Shown piece by piece: positions 44,362 through 54,200 of a DNA stretch of 64,000 nt; within the stretch, counting starts at the first letter, position 1; every line of letters begins with the position of its first letter. Where the stretch lies: contig JABCZR010000004.1 in NCBI GenBank assembly GCA_013289585.1, positions 62,001-126,000 of the forward strand. The letters are read 5' to 3'. The stretch is from Acidobacteriota bacterium. GTDB taxonomy: Bacteria; Acidobacteriota; Terriglobia; Acidiferrales; UBA7541. The translations under genes and the position numbers were made by a program. The notes below the pieces were generated by a model that worked only from the letters and a program-made list of their open reading frames with translations, ran no database searches and had not been told where the DNA came from.

Positions 44362-46827
44362 ATGCTGAAACTCTCGCGCTGGTTCTTGCTGGTTCTTGCG
44401 ATCTGCCTGCTGGCAGGGAGAGTCCGCGCTTCTCCCGATTCCACGCAGACTCCTACGATTGCGGAGAAGACTGCGGGCACGTTGAAGTTTGCGGGCTATT
44501 TTAATCTCTACTGGGATGCCAAGCAGGGCAAGCTGTGGCTGGAGATCGACAAGTGGAATGCGGAGTTTCTCTACCAGAGCGGACTTCTCGCGGGGATCGG
44601 TTCGAATGACATCGGGCTGGATCGCGGCCAGCTTGGCGAGACGCGCATTGTGCGATTCGAACGGAGCGGGCCTAAGGTCCTGCTCATCCAGGAAAACCTT
44701 AACTACCGAGCGGTGAGCAACGATGCCGACGAGCGGCGTGCCGTGCATGATTCCTTCGCGGAGTCAGCCCTGTGGGGCTTCACGGTAGCCGCGGAAGAGA
44801 AAGATCGCGCTTTGGTGGATGCCACGGATTTCTTCCTGCACGATGCGCATGGCGTGCCGGAAGTGCTGCGCCGTGCGAAGCAAGGCGCTTACCATCTGGA
44901 TGTGTCGCGTTGCGCCATCTACCTGCCGCAAACGAAGAATTTTCCGCTGAACACAGAAGTGGAATCCACGCTTACTTTCGCCGGGGATGATCCCGGCGCC
45001 TGGGTCCGCCAGGTGACGCCGTCGCCGGGTGCCATTACAATTCGTGAACATCATTCGTTTGTGCAGCTTCCTCCTCCGGGCTACAAGCCGCGCATTTACG
45101 ATCCACGCTCGAGCTTCTTCGGCATCAGCTACATGGATTACGCCACGCCGATCAGCGAACCCATCGTGAAACGGTTCACCGCGCGCCATCGGCTGGAGAA
45201 AAAAGATCCGAGCGCGGCTGTCAGCGAGCCGGTACGACCAATCGTTTACTACCTGGATCGCGGTGCGCCGGAGCCCATTCGCTCCGCGCTGCTCGAAGGC
45301 GCGCGCTGGTGGAATCAGGCGTTCGAAGCGGCGGGATACAAAAATGCGTTCAGCGTAGAGCTTTTGCCGGAAGGCGCGGACTCCATGGACCTGCGCTACA
45401 ACGTGATCCAGTGGGTGCATCGAGCGACGCGCGGGTGGTCGTATGGCGCGGGAGTGATCGATCCGCGGACCGGCGAGATCATCAAGGGGCACGTGACGCT
45501 GGGGTCGCTGCGCGTGCGGCAGGACTATCTGATTGCGGAAGGACTTTTGGCGCCGTATGAAAAAGGAAAGCCAGTCTCTCCGAAGATGCAGGAGATGGCG
45601 CTGGCGAGGTTGCGACAGCTCGCCGCGCACGAGGTAGGTCACACGCTGGGCCTGGAACACAACTACAGCGCCAGCACGGTGAATCGGTCTTCGGTGATGG
45701 ATTACCCCCCGCCTTATGTAAAGCTCAAGGCGGATGGGACGCTCGATTTGTCGGAAGCTTATGCCACCGGAATCGGCGAATGGGACAAAGTGTCCATTGC
45801 GTTTGGATATCAGGATTTTGCGCCGGGCACGGATGAAAGCGCCGCGCTGAGCAAGATTTTGATGGATGCTTTTGGCCGCGGCTTGCGTTATCTCACCGAC
45901 CAGGACGCGCGCCCGGCCGGCTCTTCCAGCAGCGTGGCACATCTCTGGGATTCGGGTGCGAATGCGGTCGATGAACTCAACCGCGTGATGCAAGTGCGCG
46001 CGGCAGCGCTGAAACGGTTCGGTGAAAACAACATCCGCGAGGGCGCGCCGCTGGCGACCCTCGAGGACGTTCTGGTTCCGGTATACATGCTGCACCGTTA
46101 TCAGGTGGAAGCTGCGAGCAAACTTATTGGCGGCATGGATTATGTGTTCGCGCTGCGCGGAGACGGGCAAACGCCCACGCAAATCGTTGCGCCTGCGGAA
46201 CAGCGTCGCGCACTTGCAGCGGTTCTTGCCACGCTGAAGCCGGAAGTCCTGGCGCTGCCCGAGCCGCTGCTGAAAATGATCCCGCCGCGGCCGCCCGATT
46301 ACGAACGTGGCCGCGAGGATTTCAAAATCCAGACCAGCCCGGTTTTTGACGCGCTGGCGCCCGCGGAAGCCGCGGCGCAGCACACGTTGCAATTCCTTTT
46401 TAACCCGGCGCGCGCGGCGCGGCTTGTCGAATTTCATGCTCGCAACGCAGAGAGCCCAGGGCTCGAAGAAGTTCTAGCGGCCATTTTCACCACGACCTGG
46501 AAAGCGCCACACAGCTCGGGATATAGCGCAGAGATTGCCCGGAAGGTCGACGATGTTGCGCTCTATGACTTGATGGCCCTGAGCGCCAACGAACACATAT
46601 CGGATCAGGTACGGGCCATTGCGTCACTAAAACTGGAAGAGTTGAGAACATGGCTGGAGGCGCAGGCTTCTGTAAAGGATGAAGCGCAGCGCGCCCACTT
46701 CTTCTTTGCAGTGTCACAAATTGCTCAGTTTCAGAAAGATCCGAAGAAAATGGACCTTGCGGCTCCCGCCGAGCCGCCCGACGGCCCACCCATCGGAACG
46801 GACGGCGATTGGGATGGCTGGGACTGA
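44362..46827 (+). CDS. Exported DUF5117/DUF5118 metzincin metalloprotease
   Basis: A 821-residue secreted zinc protease with signal MLKLSRWFLLVLAICLLAGR. A DUF5118/DUF5117 N-part (about 45-350) is followed by the metzincin motif HEVGHTLGLEHN (HExxHxxGxxH) and a Met-turn-like VMDYPPPYV segment, then the C-terminal domain. TTTGGAGGATTT precedes the ATG at 44362, which is preferred over a TTG 15 bases earlier that would lie on the RBS. Proteins like this are common in Acidobacteriota and Bacteroidota; the substrate is unknown. Confidence 0.9.
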   Translation: MLKLSRWFLLVLAICLLAGRVRASPDSTQTPTIAEKTAGTLKFAGYFNLYWDAKQGKLWLEIDKWNAEFLYQSGLLAGIGSNDIGLDRGQLGETRIVRFERSGPKVLLIQENLNYRAVSNDADERRAVHDSFAESALWGFTVAAEEKDRALVDATDFFLHDAHGVPEVLRRAKQGAYHLDVSRCAIYLPQTKNFPLNTEVESTLTFAGDDPGAWVRQVTPSPGAITIREHHSFVQLPPPGYKPRIYDPRSSFFGISYMDYATPISEPIVKRFTARHRLEKKDPSAAVSEPVRPIVYYLDRGAPEPIRSALLEGARWWNQAFEAAGYKNAFSVELLPEGADSMDLRYNVIQWVHRATRGWSYGAGVIDPRTGEIIKGHVTLGSLRVRQDYLIAEGLLAPYEKGKPVSPKMQEMALARLRQLAAHEVGHTLGLEHNYSASTVNRSSVMDYPPPYVKLKADGTLDLSEAYATGIGEWDKVSIAFGYQDFAPGTDESAALSKILMDAFGRGLRYLTDQDARPAGSSSSVAHLWDSGANAVDELNRVMQVRAAALKRFGENNIREGAPLATLEDVLVPVYMLHRYQVEAASKLIGGMDYVFALRGDGQTPTQIVAPAEQRRALAAVLATLKPEVLALPEPLLKMIPPRPPDYERGREDFKIQTSPVFDALAPAEAAAQHTLQFLFNPARAARLVEFHARNAESPGLEEVLAAIFTTTWKAPHSSGYSAEIARKVDDVALYDLMALSANEHISDQVRAIASLKLEELRTWLEAQASVKDEAQRAHFFFAVSQIAQFQKDPKKMDLAAPAEPPDGPPIGTDGDWDGWD

Positions 46828-46893
46828 AATTTTGCCCGGAATGCGCGTGACCAATCCCTTCGGCTGTCGTCTATTACGGCAGGGAGGGCCCTT

Positions 46894-47814
46894 ATGTCCA
46901 AACGCGACCTCGCTTTCTTGGTTTCTGCGACTGCCTTGCTTGCCCTGGTTCTTACTGGAGCGCGAGCGGCCTCGCGCCATCATTCCGTAAGCATTTCCGA
47001 CGGCCACAAGCAGCCCGTGACCGACTGCTCCGATCTCCGCATCCGGTTTGATGAGCGGGATGCCGTGGTGCGCTCTGAAGAGCGCACGCTGACCAAGTCG
47101 GAAGCTCCCAGCCTGGAGATTCGACCGCACACCAATGGCGGAGTGCAGATTGTCGGCTGGGAGAAAGACACCTATTCCGTGACGGCGTGCAAGGCCGCGT
47201 CGGGCTCCGGCGCTGACGCGGAGCGAATCCTCTCGCAGATCACCATGTCCATCGACAAAGGCAAGGTCTCCACGCAAGGGCCCGGCTCTGACGATGATTG
47301 GGCAGTCTACCTGCTGATTCGCGCGCCGAAATCTGCGGTGCTTGATCTCGAGACGAAGAATGGACCGATTTCCTTGTACGATGTGGACGGCAAACTGAGG
47401 GCGCGCGCCCACAACGGACCGATCAGCCTGAAAAATTTCTCCGGCGAAGCGGACATCACGGCCGTGAATGGCCCGATCAGTTTGGAAGGCACCAACGGCA
47501 ACGTGCGTGTGCACACGGAAAACGGACCGATCTCCGTGGCGCTGACGGGGACGAAGTGGAACGGCGCGGGCCTTTCCGCCGATGCGCAAAATGGCCCGTT
47601 GACGCTGTCGGTGCCCAAGGGCTATCAGTCGAGTTTCGTAGTGGAATCGAGGAACTACTCGCCGGTAAGCTGCAAGGCATCCATTTGCGAAAATGCGCGG
47701 AAAACGTGGGATGACAATAATCGGCGCATTGAATATGGAAGCATGCCGGCGATGATCCGTCTGTCCACAGTGAACGGACCCGTGTCTGTCCGCGATTCGA
47801 AAGAGACGTTGTAG
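46894..47814 (+). CDS. DUF4097-like secreted beta-solenoid protein
   Basis: A 306-residue exported protein with signal FLVSATALLALVLTGARA. From about residue 140 it has repeated turns NGPISL, NGPISLK, NGPISLE, NGPISV, NGPLTL and finally NGPVSV, spaced roughly 17-40 residues, predicting a right-handed beta-solenoid as in DUF4097 adhesin-like proteins. Cysteines in SKASICENARK-type loop may pair. AGGGAGGG precedes the ATG. Function unknown; 66 bases after the metzincin on the same strand, so perhaps cotranscribed. Confidence 0.82.
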   Translation: MSKRDLAFLVSATALLALVLTGARAASRHHSVSISDGHKQPVTDCSDLRIRFDERDAVVRSEERTLTKSEAPSLEIRPHTNGGVQIVGWEKDTYSVTACKAASGSGADAERILSQITMSIDKGKVSTQGPGSDDDWAVYLLIRAPKSAVLDLETKNGPISLYDVDGKLRARAHNGPISLKNFSGEADITAVNGPISLEGTNGNVRVHTENGPISVALTGTKWNGAGLSADAQNGPLTLSVPKGYQSSFVVESRNYSPVSCKASICENARKTWDDNNRRIEYGSMPAMIRLSTVNGPVSVRDSKETL

Positions 47815-47903
47815 GAAGCGAAAACGTCGTTCAAGGACCGCTCCACGATTCTTCAGTCTTCCGGGATGGACGCGCTCTGGCGCTTGCGGATAAGATTTGG
47901 CCC

Positions 47904-50900
47904 ATGCTGCTTGAGGAACGCGTGGCCCATCGCACTACCGAAGAAGAAGCCGTTCGAATGGCCCGCGAACTTTACGGGCTTGCAGTAACGGCGCGGGCGC
48001 TGCCGGGCGAATACGACGATAATTTCCAGCTGGAAGGTAAAGATGGCCGCGCGTTTGTGCTGAAAGTGATGCATCCGGCACGGGAGCGCGCCTTCATCGA
48101 TCTGCAATGCCAGGCGCTGCGTCACCTGGCGCAGCGGGCACCTCATCTGAACTTGCCCCGTGTGGTGGCGAATCGCGGCGGTGAACCTTTTGGTTCGATT
48201 ACCGCGGCGGACGGTCCGAATCGCCTCGTTTGGCTGCTGACTTTCGTGAAGGGAACGGTCCTTGCGGAAGTGCGTCCGCATGCGCCGGAGCTGCTCGGCG
48301 ATCTCGGCCACTTTCTCGGAGAGATGGATGCGGCACTGCAATCGTTTTCGCATCCTGCCGCGCATCGCGAATTGAAATGGGATTCTTCCCGAGCCACTTG
48401 GATCAAGGAGTATGTTCAGCACATCGCGGATGCAAATCGCCGCGCGCTCGTCGAGAAATTTCTGAGGCTCTACGAAGCGGAAGCGGTTCCGGCGCTCCCG
48501 CGGCTTCGCCGTAGTGTGATCTATGGCGATGCCAACGATTACAACGTGCTGGTCAGCGAGCCCTGGCCGCACCCGCGCAGGGTCGCCAGCGTGATCGACT
48601 TTGGCGACTTGCACCACGGGCTTATGGTCTCGGAGCCGGCAATTGCCGCGGCCTACGCCATTCTTGGAAAGAAAAGTCCGCTGGAAGCTGCCGCTTCCAT
48701 CGTCGCGGGATATCACTCTGCATTTCCCCTCGACGAACTGGAGCTGTCGGCGCTCTTCCCGCTAATCTGCGCGCGGCTGGCGGTGAGCGTCACCAACTCG
48801 GCCCATCGCAAGACGCTGATGCCGGACGACGCCTACGTCACGGTCAGTGAAGGGCCGGCGTGGGAAGCACTCGGGCGCCTCGCAGAAATTCATCCGCGTT
48901 TTGCCCACTACAGCTTTCGTGCGGCTTGCGGCTTCCCACCACTTCCGAGGGGGGAAGCTGTGGAACGCTGGTTGCGCGCGAACGCCGGTGCTGCGGAGTC
49001 GATCCTGGATGTTGATTTGCGAACGGTGCCGAGCATTGTTTCTGATTTAAGCGTGGGCAGCGCATTTCTCGGCGCTGATCCTTCTGCCGCAGAGCCCAAC
49101 GCGCTTACCGGGAGAATATTCCAGGAGATGAAACGCGCGGGAGTAAATGTTGGCGTTGGGCGTTACGATGAGGCGCGAATACTTTATACGTCGCCTCTCT
49201 TTGGAGAGAGTGGCGATCTTACTCACGAGCGCCGCACGATTCACCTTGGGATTGACCTTTTCGTTGAGCCGGGCACGCCCCTGCGCGCGCCGCTGGATGG
49301 CATGGTTGAAATCACCGCGAACAATACGGCCACGCTTGATTATGGACCAATGGTCATCCTGCGCCACGAAACGGGTGCTGGCGAAGAGTTTTTTACTCTC
49401 TACGGTCATCTGACAAGAGACACAGTCAGCGGCCTGAAGGCAGGGCAGCGCGTGGCGCGCGGACAAATGTTTGCGCGCGTTGGATCAGCGCAAGAAAATG
49501 GCGGCTGGACATCGCACGTTCATTTTCAGGTCATTCTTGACCTGCTCGGGCTTGGGGCAGACTTTCCGGGCGTCGCGTACGCTTCGCAACGCGCGGTTTG
49601 GACGAGCCTTTCGCCTGATCCAAATCTCCTGCTCGGAATTCCTGCAGAGCGATTTCCGTCCAAGGAGCCGGAGTTCGCGGAAACATTGGAGCGCCGCCAC
49701 GCGCTGTTGGGAAAAAACTTGAACATCTCTTACCAGCGCCCGCTGAAAATTGTGCGTGGCTGGATGCAATATCTCTACGACGAGACGGGCCGTGCCTATC
49801 TCGATGTTTACAACAATGTGCCGCTCGTCGGGCATAGCCATCCGCGCGTGGTGAAAGCAGCGCAAAACCAGCTTGCGCTGCTCAACACCAACACGCGCTA
49901 TCTCCACGACAACGTAAATCGCTATGCTGAACGCCTGACGCGGCTGCTCCCCGAACCGTTGCGCGTCTGTTTTTTCGTCAATTCCGGCAGCGAAGCGAAC
50001 GAACTGGCTCTACGGCTGGCGCGCGCACATACGAAACGCGAAGACGTTGTCGTGCTCGAGCACGCTTATCATGGGCACACGAACACGCTGATCGACATCA
50101 GCCCCTATAAATTTGACGGTCCGGGTGGGAATGGAAAGAAGCCGTGGGTGCACGTCGCGCCGCTCGCCGACGATTACCGTGGCCTGTATCGCCGCGATGA
50201 CAAGAATGCCGGTGCGAAATACGCAAAGCATGTGGAGGAGATCCTCTCGCGGACGAGGTCGGAAGGCCGCGGGGTTGCAGCGTATATTGCGGAAACGCTG
50301 CCCAGCGTTGGTGGACAAATCGTCTTCCCGCCGGGCTATCTCGCGGAAGTTTATGCCCACGTGCGCGCTGCGCGAGCGGTGTGCATCGCGGATGAGGTGC
50401 AAGTCGGGTTTGGGAGGCTGGGCACGCATTTCTGGGGATTCGAAACGCAAGGCGTGATTCCCGACATCGTGGTTCTCGGAAAGCCGATCGGAAATGCGTT
50501 TCCTCTCGCCGCGGTCGTCACCACACAAAAGATTGCAAATTCGTTTAACAATGGCATGGAATTTTTTAGCACGTTTGGCGGCAATCCCGTGGCGTGCGCG
50601 GCGGGTCTTGCGGTGCTGGATGTCTTCGAAGAAGAACATTTGCAAGACCACGCCTTGCGCGTGGGCGCTCATCTCATGAGTGGCTTGAAGGCTCTGCAAG
50701 CGCGCCACGTTTTGATCGGTGACGTCCGTGGCTCCGGACTCTTTCTTGGCATCGATCTGGTGCTTGATCACGACACGCGAGAGCCTGCCCCTTTGCAGGC
50801 CTCCTACGTGGTCAATCGCCTTCGTGAGTGCGGCATTCTTGCAGGGACGGATGGCCCGCACCACAACGTTATCAAGCTGCGCCCGCCGCTCGTTTTCTCC

Positions 50901-50975
50901 AAAGCGGATGCCGAACTCTTCATCAACACACTTGACGCCGTGCTGCAGGAAGACGCCGCGCGACCTGGCACCTAA
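47904..50975 (+). CDS. Kinase (APH-fold) / M23 peptidase-like / class III aminotransferase-fold phospho-lyase fusion
   Basis: A 1023-residue three-domain protein. Residues about 1-340 are an aminoglycoside phosphotransferase-fold kinase ([15 protein letters not shown] and [12 protein letters not shown] give the catalytic loop and metal site). Residues about 440-560 are an M23-like domain with HLGIDLF and SHVHFQV zinc ligands (HxxxD, HxH). Residues about 600-1015 are a PLP enzyme with [24 protein letters not shown] and the PLP lysine in [11 protein letters not shown]. The lyase part is like ethanolamine-phosphate or 5-phosphohydroxylysine phospho-lyases, and the kinase part like hydroxylysine kinase, so phosphorylation then elimination of an amino alcohol is likely. 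What the M23-like domain does inside such an enzyme is unclear. No signal peptide is seen. Confidence 0.9.
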   Translation: MLLEERVAHRTTEEEAVRMARELYGLAVTARALPGEYDDNFQLEGKDGRAFVLKVMHPARERAFIDLQCQALRHLAQRAPHLNLPRVVANRGGEPFGSITAADGPNRLVWLLTFVKGTVLAEVRPHAPELLGDLGHFLGEMDAALQSFSHPAAHRELKWDSSRATWIKEYVQHIADANRRALVEKFLRLYEAEAVPALPRLRRSVIYGDANDYNVLVSEPWPHPRRVASVIDFGDLHHGLMVSEPAIAAAYAILGKKSPLEAAASIVAGYHSAFPLDELELSALFPLICARLAVSVTNSAHRKTLMPDDAYVTVSEGPAWEALGRLAEIHPRFAHYSFRAACGFPPLPRGEAVERWLRANAGAAESILDVDLRTVPSIVSDLSVGSAFLGADPSAAEPNALTGRIFQEMKRAGVNVGVGRYDEARILYTSPLFGESGDLTHERRTIHLGIDLFVEPGTPLRAPLDGMVEITANNTATLDYGPMVILRHETGAGEEFFTLYGHLTRDTVSGLKAGQRVARGQMFARVGSAQENGGWTSHVHFQVILDLLGLGADFPGVAYASQRAVWTSLSPDPNLLLGIPAERFPSKEPEFAETLERRHALLGKNLNISYQRPLKIVRGWMQYLYDETGRAYLDVYNNVPLVGHSHPRVVKAAQNQLALLNTNTRYLHDNVNRYAERLTRLLPEPLRVCFFVNSGSEANELALRLARAHTKREDVVVLEHAYHGHTNTLIDISPYKFDGPGGNGKKPWVHVAPLADDYRGLYRRDDKNAGAKYAKHVEEILSRTRSEGRGVAAYIAETLPSVGGQIVFPPGYLAEVYAHVRAARAVCIADEVQVGFGRLGTHFWGFETQGVIPDIVVLGKPIGNAFPLAAVVTTQKIANSFNNGMEFFSTFGGNPVACAAGLAVLDVFEEEHLQDHALRVGAHLMSGLKALQARHVLIGDVRGSGLFLGIDLVLDHDTREPAPLQASYVVNRLRECGILAGTDGPHHNVIKLRPPLVFSKADAELFINTLDAVLQEDAARPGT

Positions 50976-51229
50976 ATCAATGGTCTTCGGCCCGCCAGTT
51001 GTTCAGGGCGCTGCCGTGGATTCGCGGATCAGTGAGAATGCATTTGCCCAATAGTGTGCGGTCCGGCTAGCCATTCCTTCCGGCCATCCGAATTGCCACG
51101 GCAGGCGTCTCATGTACCGTACGTACCCGCGGGCGATAGACAGCCGGGCAATAAAGCGTTATCTTTCCCAGTGGCAACTGGCGTTGTCCCGCCTGCCCCG
51201 CCCGCTGGACGCGCAAAGGTGTACGGGCC

Positions 51230-52807
51230 ATGTTCAAGATCCGTGGTTTGTCCCTCCTCGTTTTGCTTTTGCCAGCATCGATACAACTGGGCTTGGCACA
51301 GTCCAGCCCCGTGCATGACGGTCCCTCCCCTGCCATTTCCGAAACTCGTATGAATTGTGAGGCGGCACCACGCGAAGACATCCTTGGCGTCCTGTGTTCG
51401 CCTCCGATCTTCCCCGAGGAGGACGATGCCCTGGCAGCCGAGGTGTTTCTGGCAAAAATCACTCTCCATCTGCCCAGTGGCACGGCGCTCCGCGTTGCCC
51501 TCGACGAGCGCACGCGCGTTGATCACCCAGGAGAAATGGTTCACGGAAAAATTGTCGATTCGGTTTACGCTTTTGACCAGCCGGTCATTCCCGCAGGGAG
51601 CATCGTTATTGGCCGGGTCACCAGTATCGCGCCCGTATCGGGAGTAAAACGCGCACTCGCTTACGCCAACGGCGACTTTTCGCCCTTCCATCAATATGAA
51701 GTCACCTTTGAGACGCTCACTCTGCCCGATGGCAAGATTTTCCCCATAAAAACCACGGTTTCAACAGGAACTGCGGAAGTGGTGCACCTCGTGAGCAACC
51801 CGGATACAGCCAAACAGAAGAGCGTGGCCGGGCGCGCATCCGACACCGCCAAGCAGGAAGCCAAAGGGAAAATACAAGAAGCGAAAGACCAGGCACACGA
51901 AACGTGGAGTGAGGTCACCGCGCCTGGGCGCATGGATCGCATCAAGAAATTCCTTCTTGCGCAATCCCCCTATCGCCACCAGTACATGGAGCCGGGTACA
52001 CGCTTTGTCGCAGATCTCGACGCGCCGCTCGATTTTGGCGAGACGATGCGCACTGGTGAGGAGCTTGCCGCTGTCGGAGGCGCGCCACAGCCCGACACCA
52101 CGCTTAAGGCGCGGCTGGCCGCCGAGGTCAGTTCCGAGACCGCTACGTATGGCACGGTGGTCACCGCCATATTGACGGAGCCGCTGTATTCCCCGACGCA
52201 CCAATTATTGCTCCCCGCGGATAGCCGCTTGATAGGCAAAGTGGTGCAAGCAAAACCCGCGCAAAAGCTGCATCGCAACGGCGAGCTTCGCGTGGTCTTC
52301 GAGCGCATCGAAACTTCCGAGGAAGCGGTGCAGGCGTTATCCCAGTTGCAAGCGCAGGCCGAGCATGCCCCGGCAACCTCCCAAAGCATGGCGGGCAATC
52401 TCGAAGGCCTCGAAGTGGCTCGCAGCGCCCACATCAAGCTCGATGAAGAAGGCGGAGCACGCACCACAGACAGCAAGACGCGCTATCTATCCACCGGGCT
52501 CGCAATCTTGCTGGCCGCAGCGGCGGCGCATCCGGATGCCGAGCACGGAACGGTAGACCCCGGTGGCGATCCCGGAGTGCGTACAGCTGCCGGCGGCTCC
52601 GGGTTTCGTTTGACGGGCGCACTGTTGAGTTTCGCGGTAAAGTCCACGCCGGTTTCGATGGCCTTCGGCGCGTACGGCGCTTCGGCCTCCGTCTATTCGA
52701 ATTTTCTTTCCCGCGGGCACGACGTCGTCCTGCCCAAAGACACGCCGCTTGAAATCGGGTTCGGCAAACCCCACCCCACGCCAGCAGCACAGCCGAAGTC
52801 GCCCTGA
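51230..52807 (+). CDS. Exported protein of unknown function
   Basis: A 525-residue exported protein with signal MFKIRGLSLLVLLLPASIQLG. Two related segments occur: KITLHLPSGTALRVALDERT with MVHGKIVDSVYAFDQPVIPAGS, and later ARLAAEVSSETATYGTVVTA with LTEPLYSPTHQLLLPADSRL, both resembling the TrbI/VirB10-like idea of cargo barrels, but no firm match. A helical charged linker (KQEAKGKIQEAKDQAHETW) lies between them and a C-terminal hydrophobic region (ILLAAAAA, then VSMAFGAYGASASVYS). I do not recognise the family. It stands alone between the fusion gene and dprA. Confidence 0.8.
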   Translation: MFKIRGLSLLVLLLPASIQLGLAQSSPVHDGPSPAISETRMNCEAAPREDILGVLCSPPIFPEEDDALAAEVFLAKITLHLPSGTALRVALDERTRVDHPGEMVHGKIVDSVYAFDQPVIPAGSIVIGRVTSIAPVSGVKRALAYANGDFSPFHQYEVTFETLTLPDGKIFPIKTTVSTGTAEVVHLVSNPDTAKQKSVAGRASDTAKQEAKGKIQEAKDQAHETWSEVTAPGRMDRIKKFLLAQSPYRHQYMEPGTRFVADLDAPLDFGETMRTGEELAAVGGAPQPDTTLKARLAAEVSSETATYGTVVTAILTEPLYSPTHQLLLPADSRLIGKVVQAKPAQKLHRNGELRVVFERIETSEEAVQALSQLQAQAEHAPATSQSMAGNLEGLEVARSAHIKLDEEGGARTTDSKTRYLSTGLAILLAAAAAHPDAEHGTVDPGGDPGVRTAAGGSGFRLTGALLSFAVKSTPVSMAFGAYGASASVYSNFLSRGHDVVLPKDTPLEIGFGKPHPTPAAQPKSP

Positions 52808-52882
52808 GCGTCCAATTAGGACATATTTGTTAATAACTATAACTTGACAGGTCGGTTACTCTGAACATACGCTCGCCTGGCG

Positions 52883-54010
52883 ATGGAGCTGGATGTATCC
52901 CTCTCGTGGCTCGCGCTGGCGCTCACGCCCGGCCTTGCTTCCCGTTTGTCCGCGCGCGTGCTGCGCAAGTTTGGTTCGCCGGAAGGCGTTTTTCGAGCGC
53001 CGCTGCGGCAACTGGAATTCTGCAACCTTCCCGGACCCGTGGCGCAGTCCATCGCAAAGAAGGAGTCCTTCAAGCGCGCCGAAAAGGAGCTCGATGGCGT
53101 TCGAAAGATCGCCAACTGCCGGCTCCTGAACTGGACGGAACCGGAGTATCCGCAGAACTTGTTGCAGATCTATGACCCTCCGGTTCTTCTTTATGTGCGC
53201 GGCGATGCGCAGGTATTGAACCTGCCGAGCCTCAGCATCGTCGGCACGCGGCGCCCTACGCTCTATGGCACGCAGATGGCGCAGCGGCTCGGCCGTGATC
53301 TCGCTGCGCGAGGCCTGGTGATCGGCAGCGGCATGGCGCGCGGCATTGACGCTATCGGGCATCAAGGAGCCATGGATGCCCATGGCCGTGCGATTGGAGT
53401 GCTGGGCACGGGCATCGACGTGTGCTACCCGAAGGAGAACAAGAAGCTTTATGAGAAAGTTCTCGAACGCGGGGCCATCGTAAGTGAATTTCCACTGCGA
53501 ACGCATCCGGCACCAGAGAATTTTCCGGTGCGAAATCGCATCGTCGCGGGCACCCCGCTGGGAGTGGTGGTGATTGAGGGCGCGCAGTACAGCGGATCGC
53601 TGATCACCGCGCGATTGGCGATGGAATTCGGCCGGGAAGTGTTTGGCGTGCCGGGCAATGTGACGCAGCCCGTGAGCTTTGCGCCGAACCAGCTCATCAA
53701 ACAAGGGGCGAAGCTGGTCACTTCCGCCGAAGACGTGATCGAAGAGCTGCCGACGCCCGTCCGCGCCGCGCTTGTTCAAGCGGAAAAACCCGAAGCCGAA
53801 CAGCGCAATCTATTGGCAGCCGCATCGCTGAACGCGGTCGAAAAAAAACTCTACGAACTGCTGAGCGCCGAAGAGCCCATGCCGATTGACGACATTGTGG
53901 AACGCTCCGGCTTGAACTCTTCCGAAGTTCTGGCTACGCTGTTTGATCTGGAGATGAAAGGCATCATCCGGCAATTGCCGGGCAAGCAGTTCAGCAAAGT
54001 GTTGCTGTAG
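52883..54010 (+). CDS. dprA: DNA processing protein DprA
   Basis: DprA (375 residues) protects incoming single-stranded DNA and loads RecA in natural transformation. Rossmann-fold core with IVGTRRPTLYG and GSGMARGIDAIGHQGAM, then GVVVIEGAQYSGSLITARLAMEFGR in two steps, VPGNVTQ and NQLIKQGAKLV. A C-terminal winged helix (AEEPMPIDDIVERSGLNS) is present. It precedes topA, an order found in many bacteria. A competence apparatus is not otherwise visible here. Confidence 0.95.
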   Translation: MELDVSLSWLALALTPGLASRLSARVLRKFGSPEGVFRAPLRQLEFCNLPGPVAQSIAKKESFKRAEKELDGVRKIANCRLLNWTEPEYPQNLLQIYDPPVLLYVRGDAQVLNLPSLSIVGTRRPTLYGTQMAQRLGRDLAARGLVIGSGMARGIDAIGHQGAMDAHGRAIGVLGTGIDVCYPKENKKLYEKVLERGAIVSEFPLRTHPAPENFPVRNRIVAGTPLGVVVIEGAQYSGSLITARLAMEFGREVFGVPGNVTQPVSFAPNQLIKQGAKLVTSAEDVIEELPTPVRAALVQAEKPEAEQRNLLAAASLNAVEKKLYELLSAEEPMPIDDIVERSGLNSSEVLATLFDLEMKGIIRQLPGKQFSKVLL

Positions 54011-54200
54011 AGGAAGTTAGGCGTTTGCATCGCCTCCCGCCGGGCGGGCATCCAATGGCTGAAGCGCATCCACAAGGGCAGTTGCCGCATCCATTCGTTA
54101 GCACTGGTCTGGCCGAGCCCGTCTATATAAGGTAGCGAGAAGGACACACGCCGCCGCGTTCGACCCTTCCGGCAGAACATTACGGAGTTACAAAAGCAAG

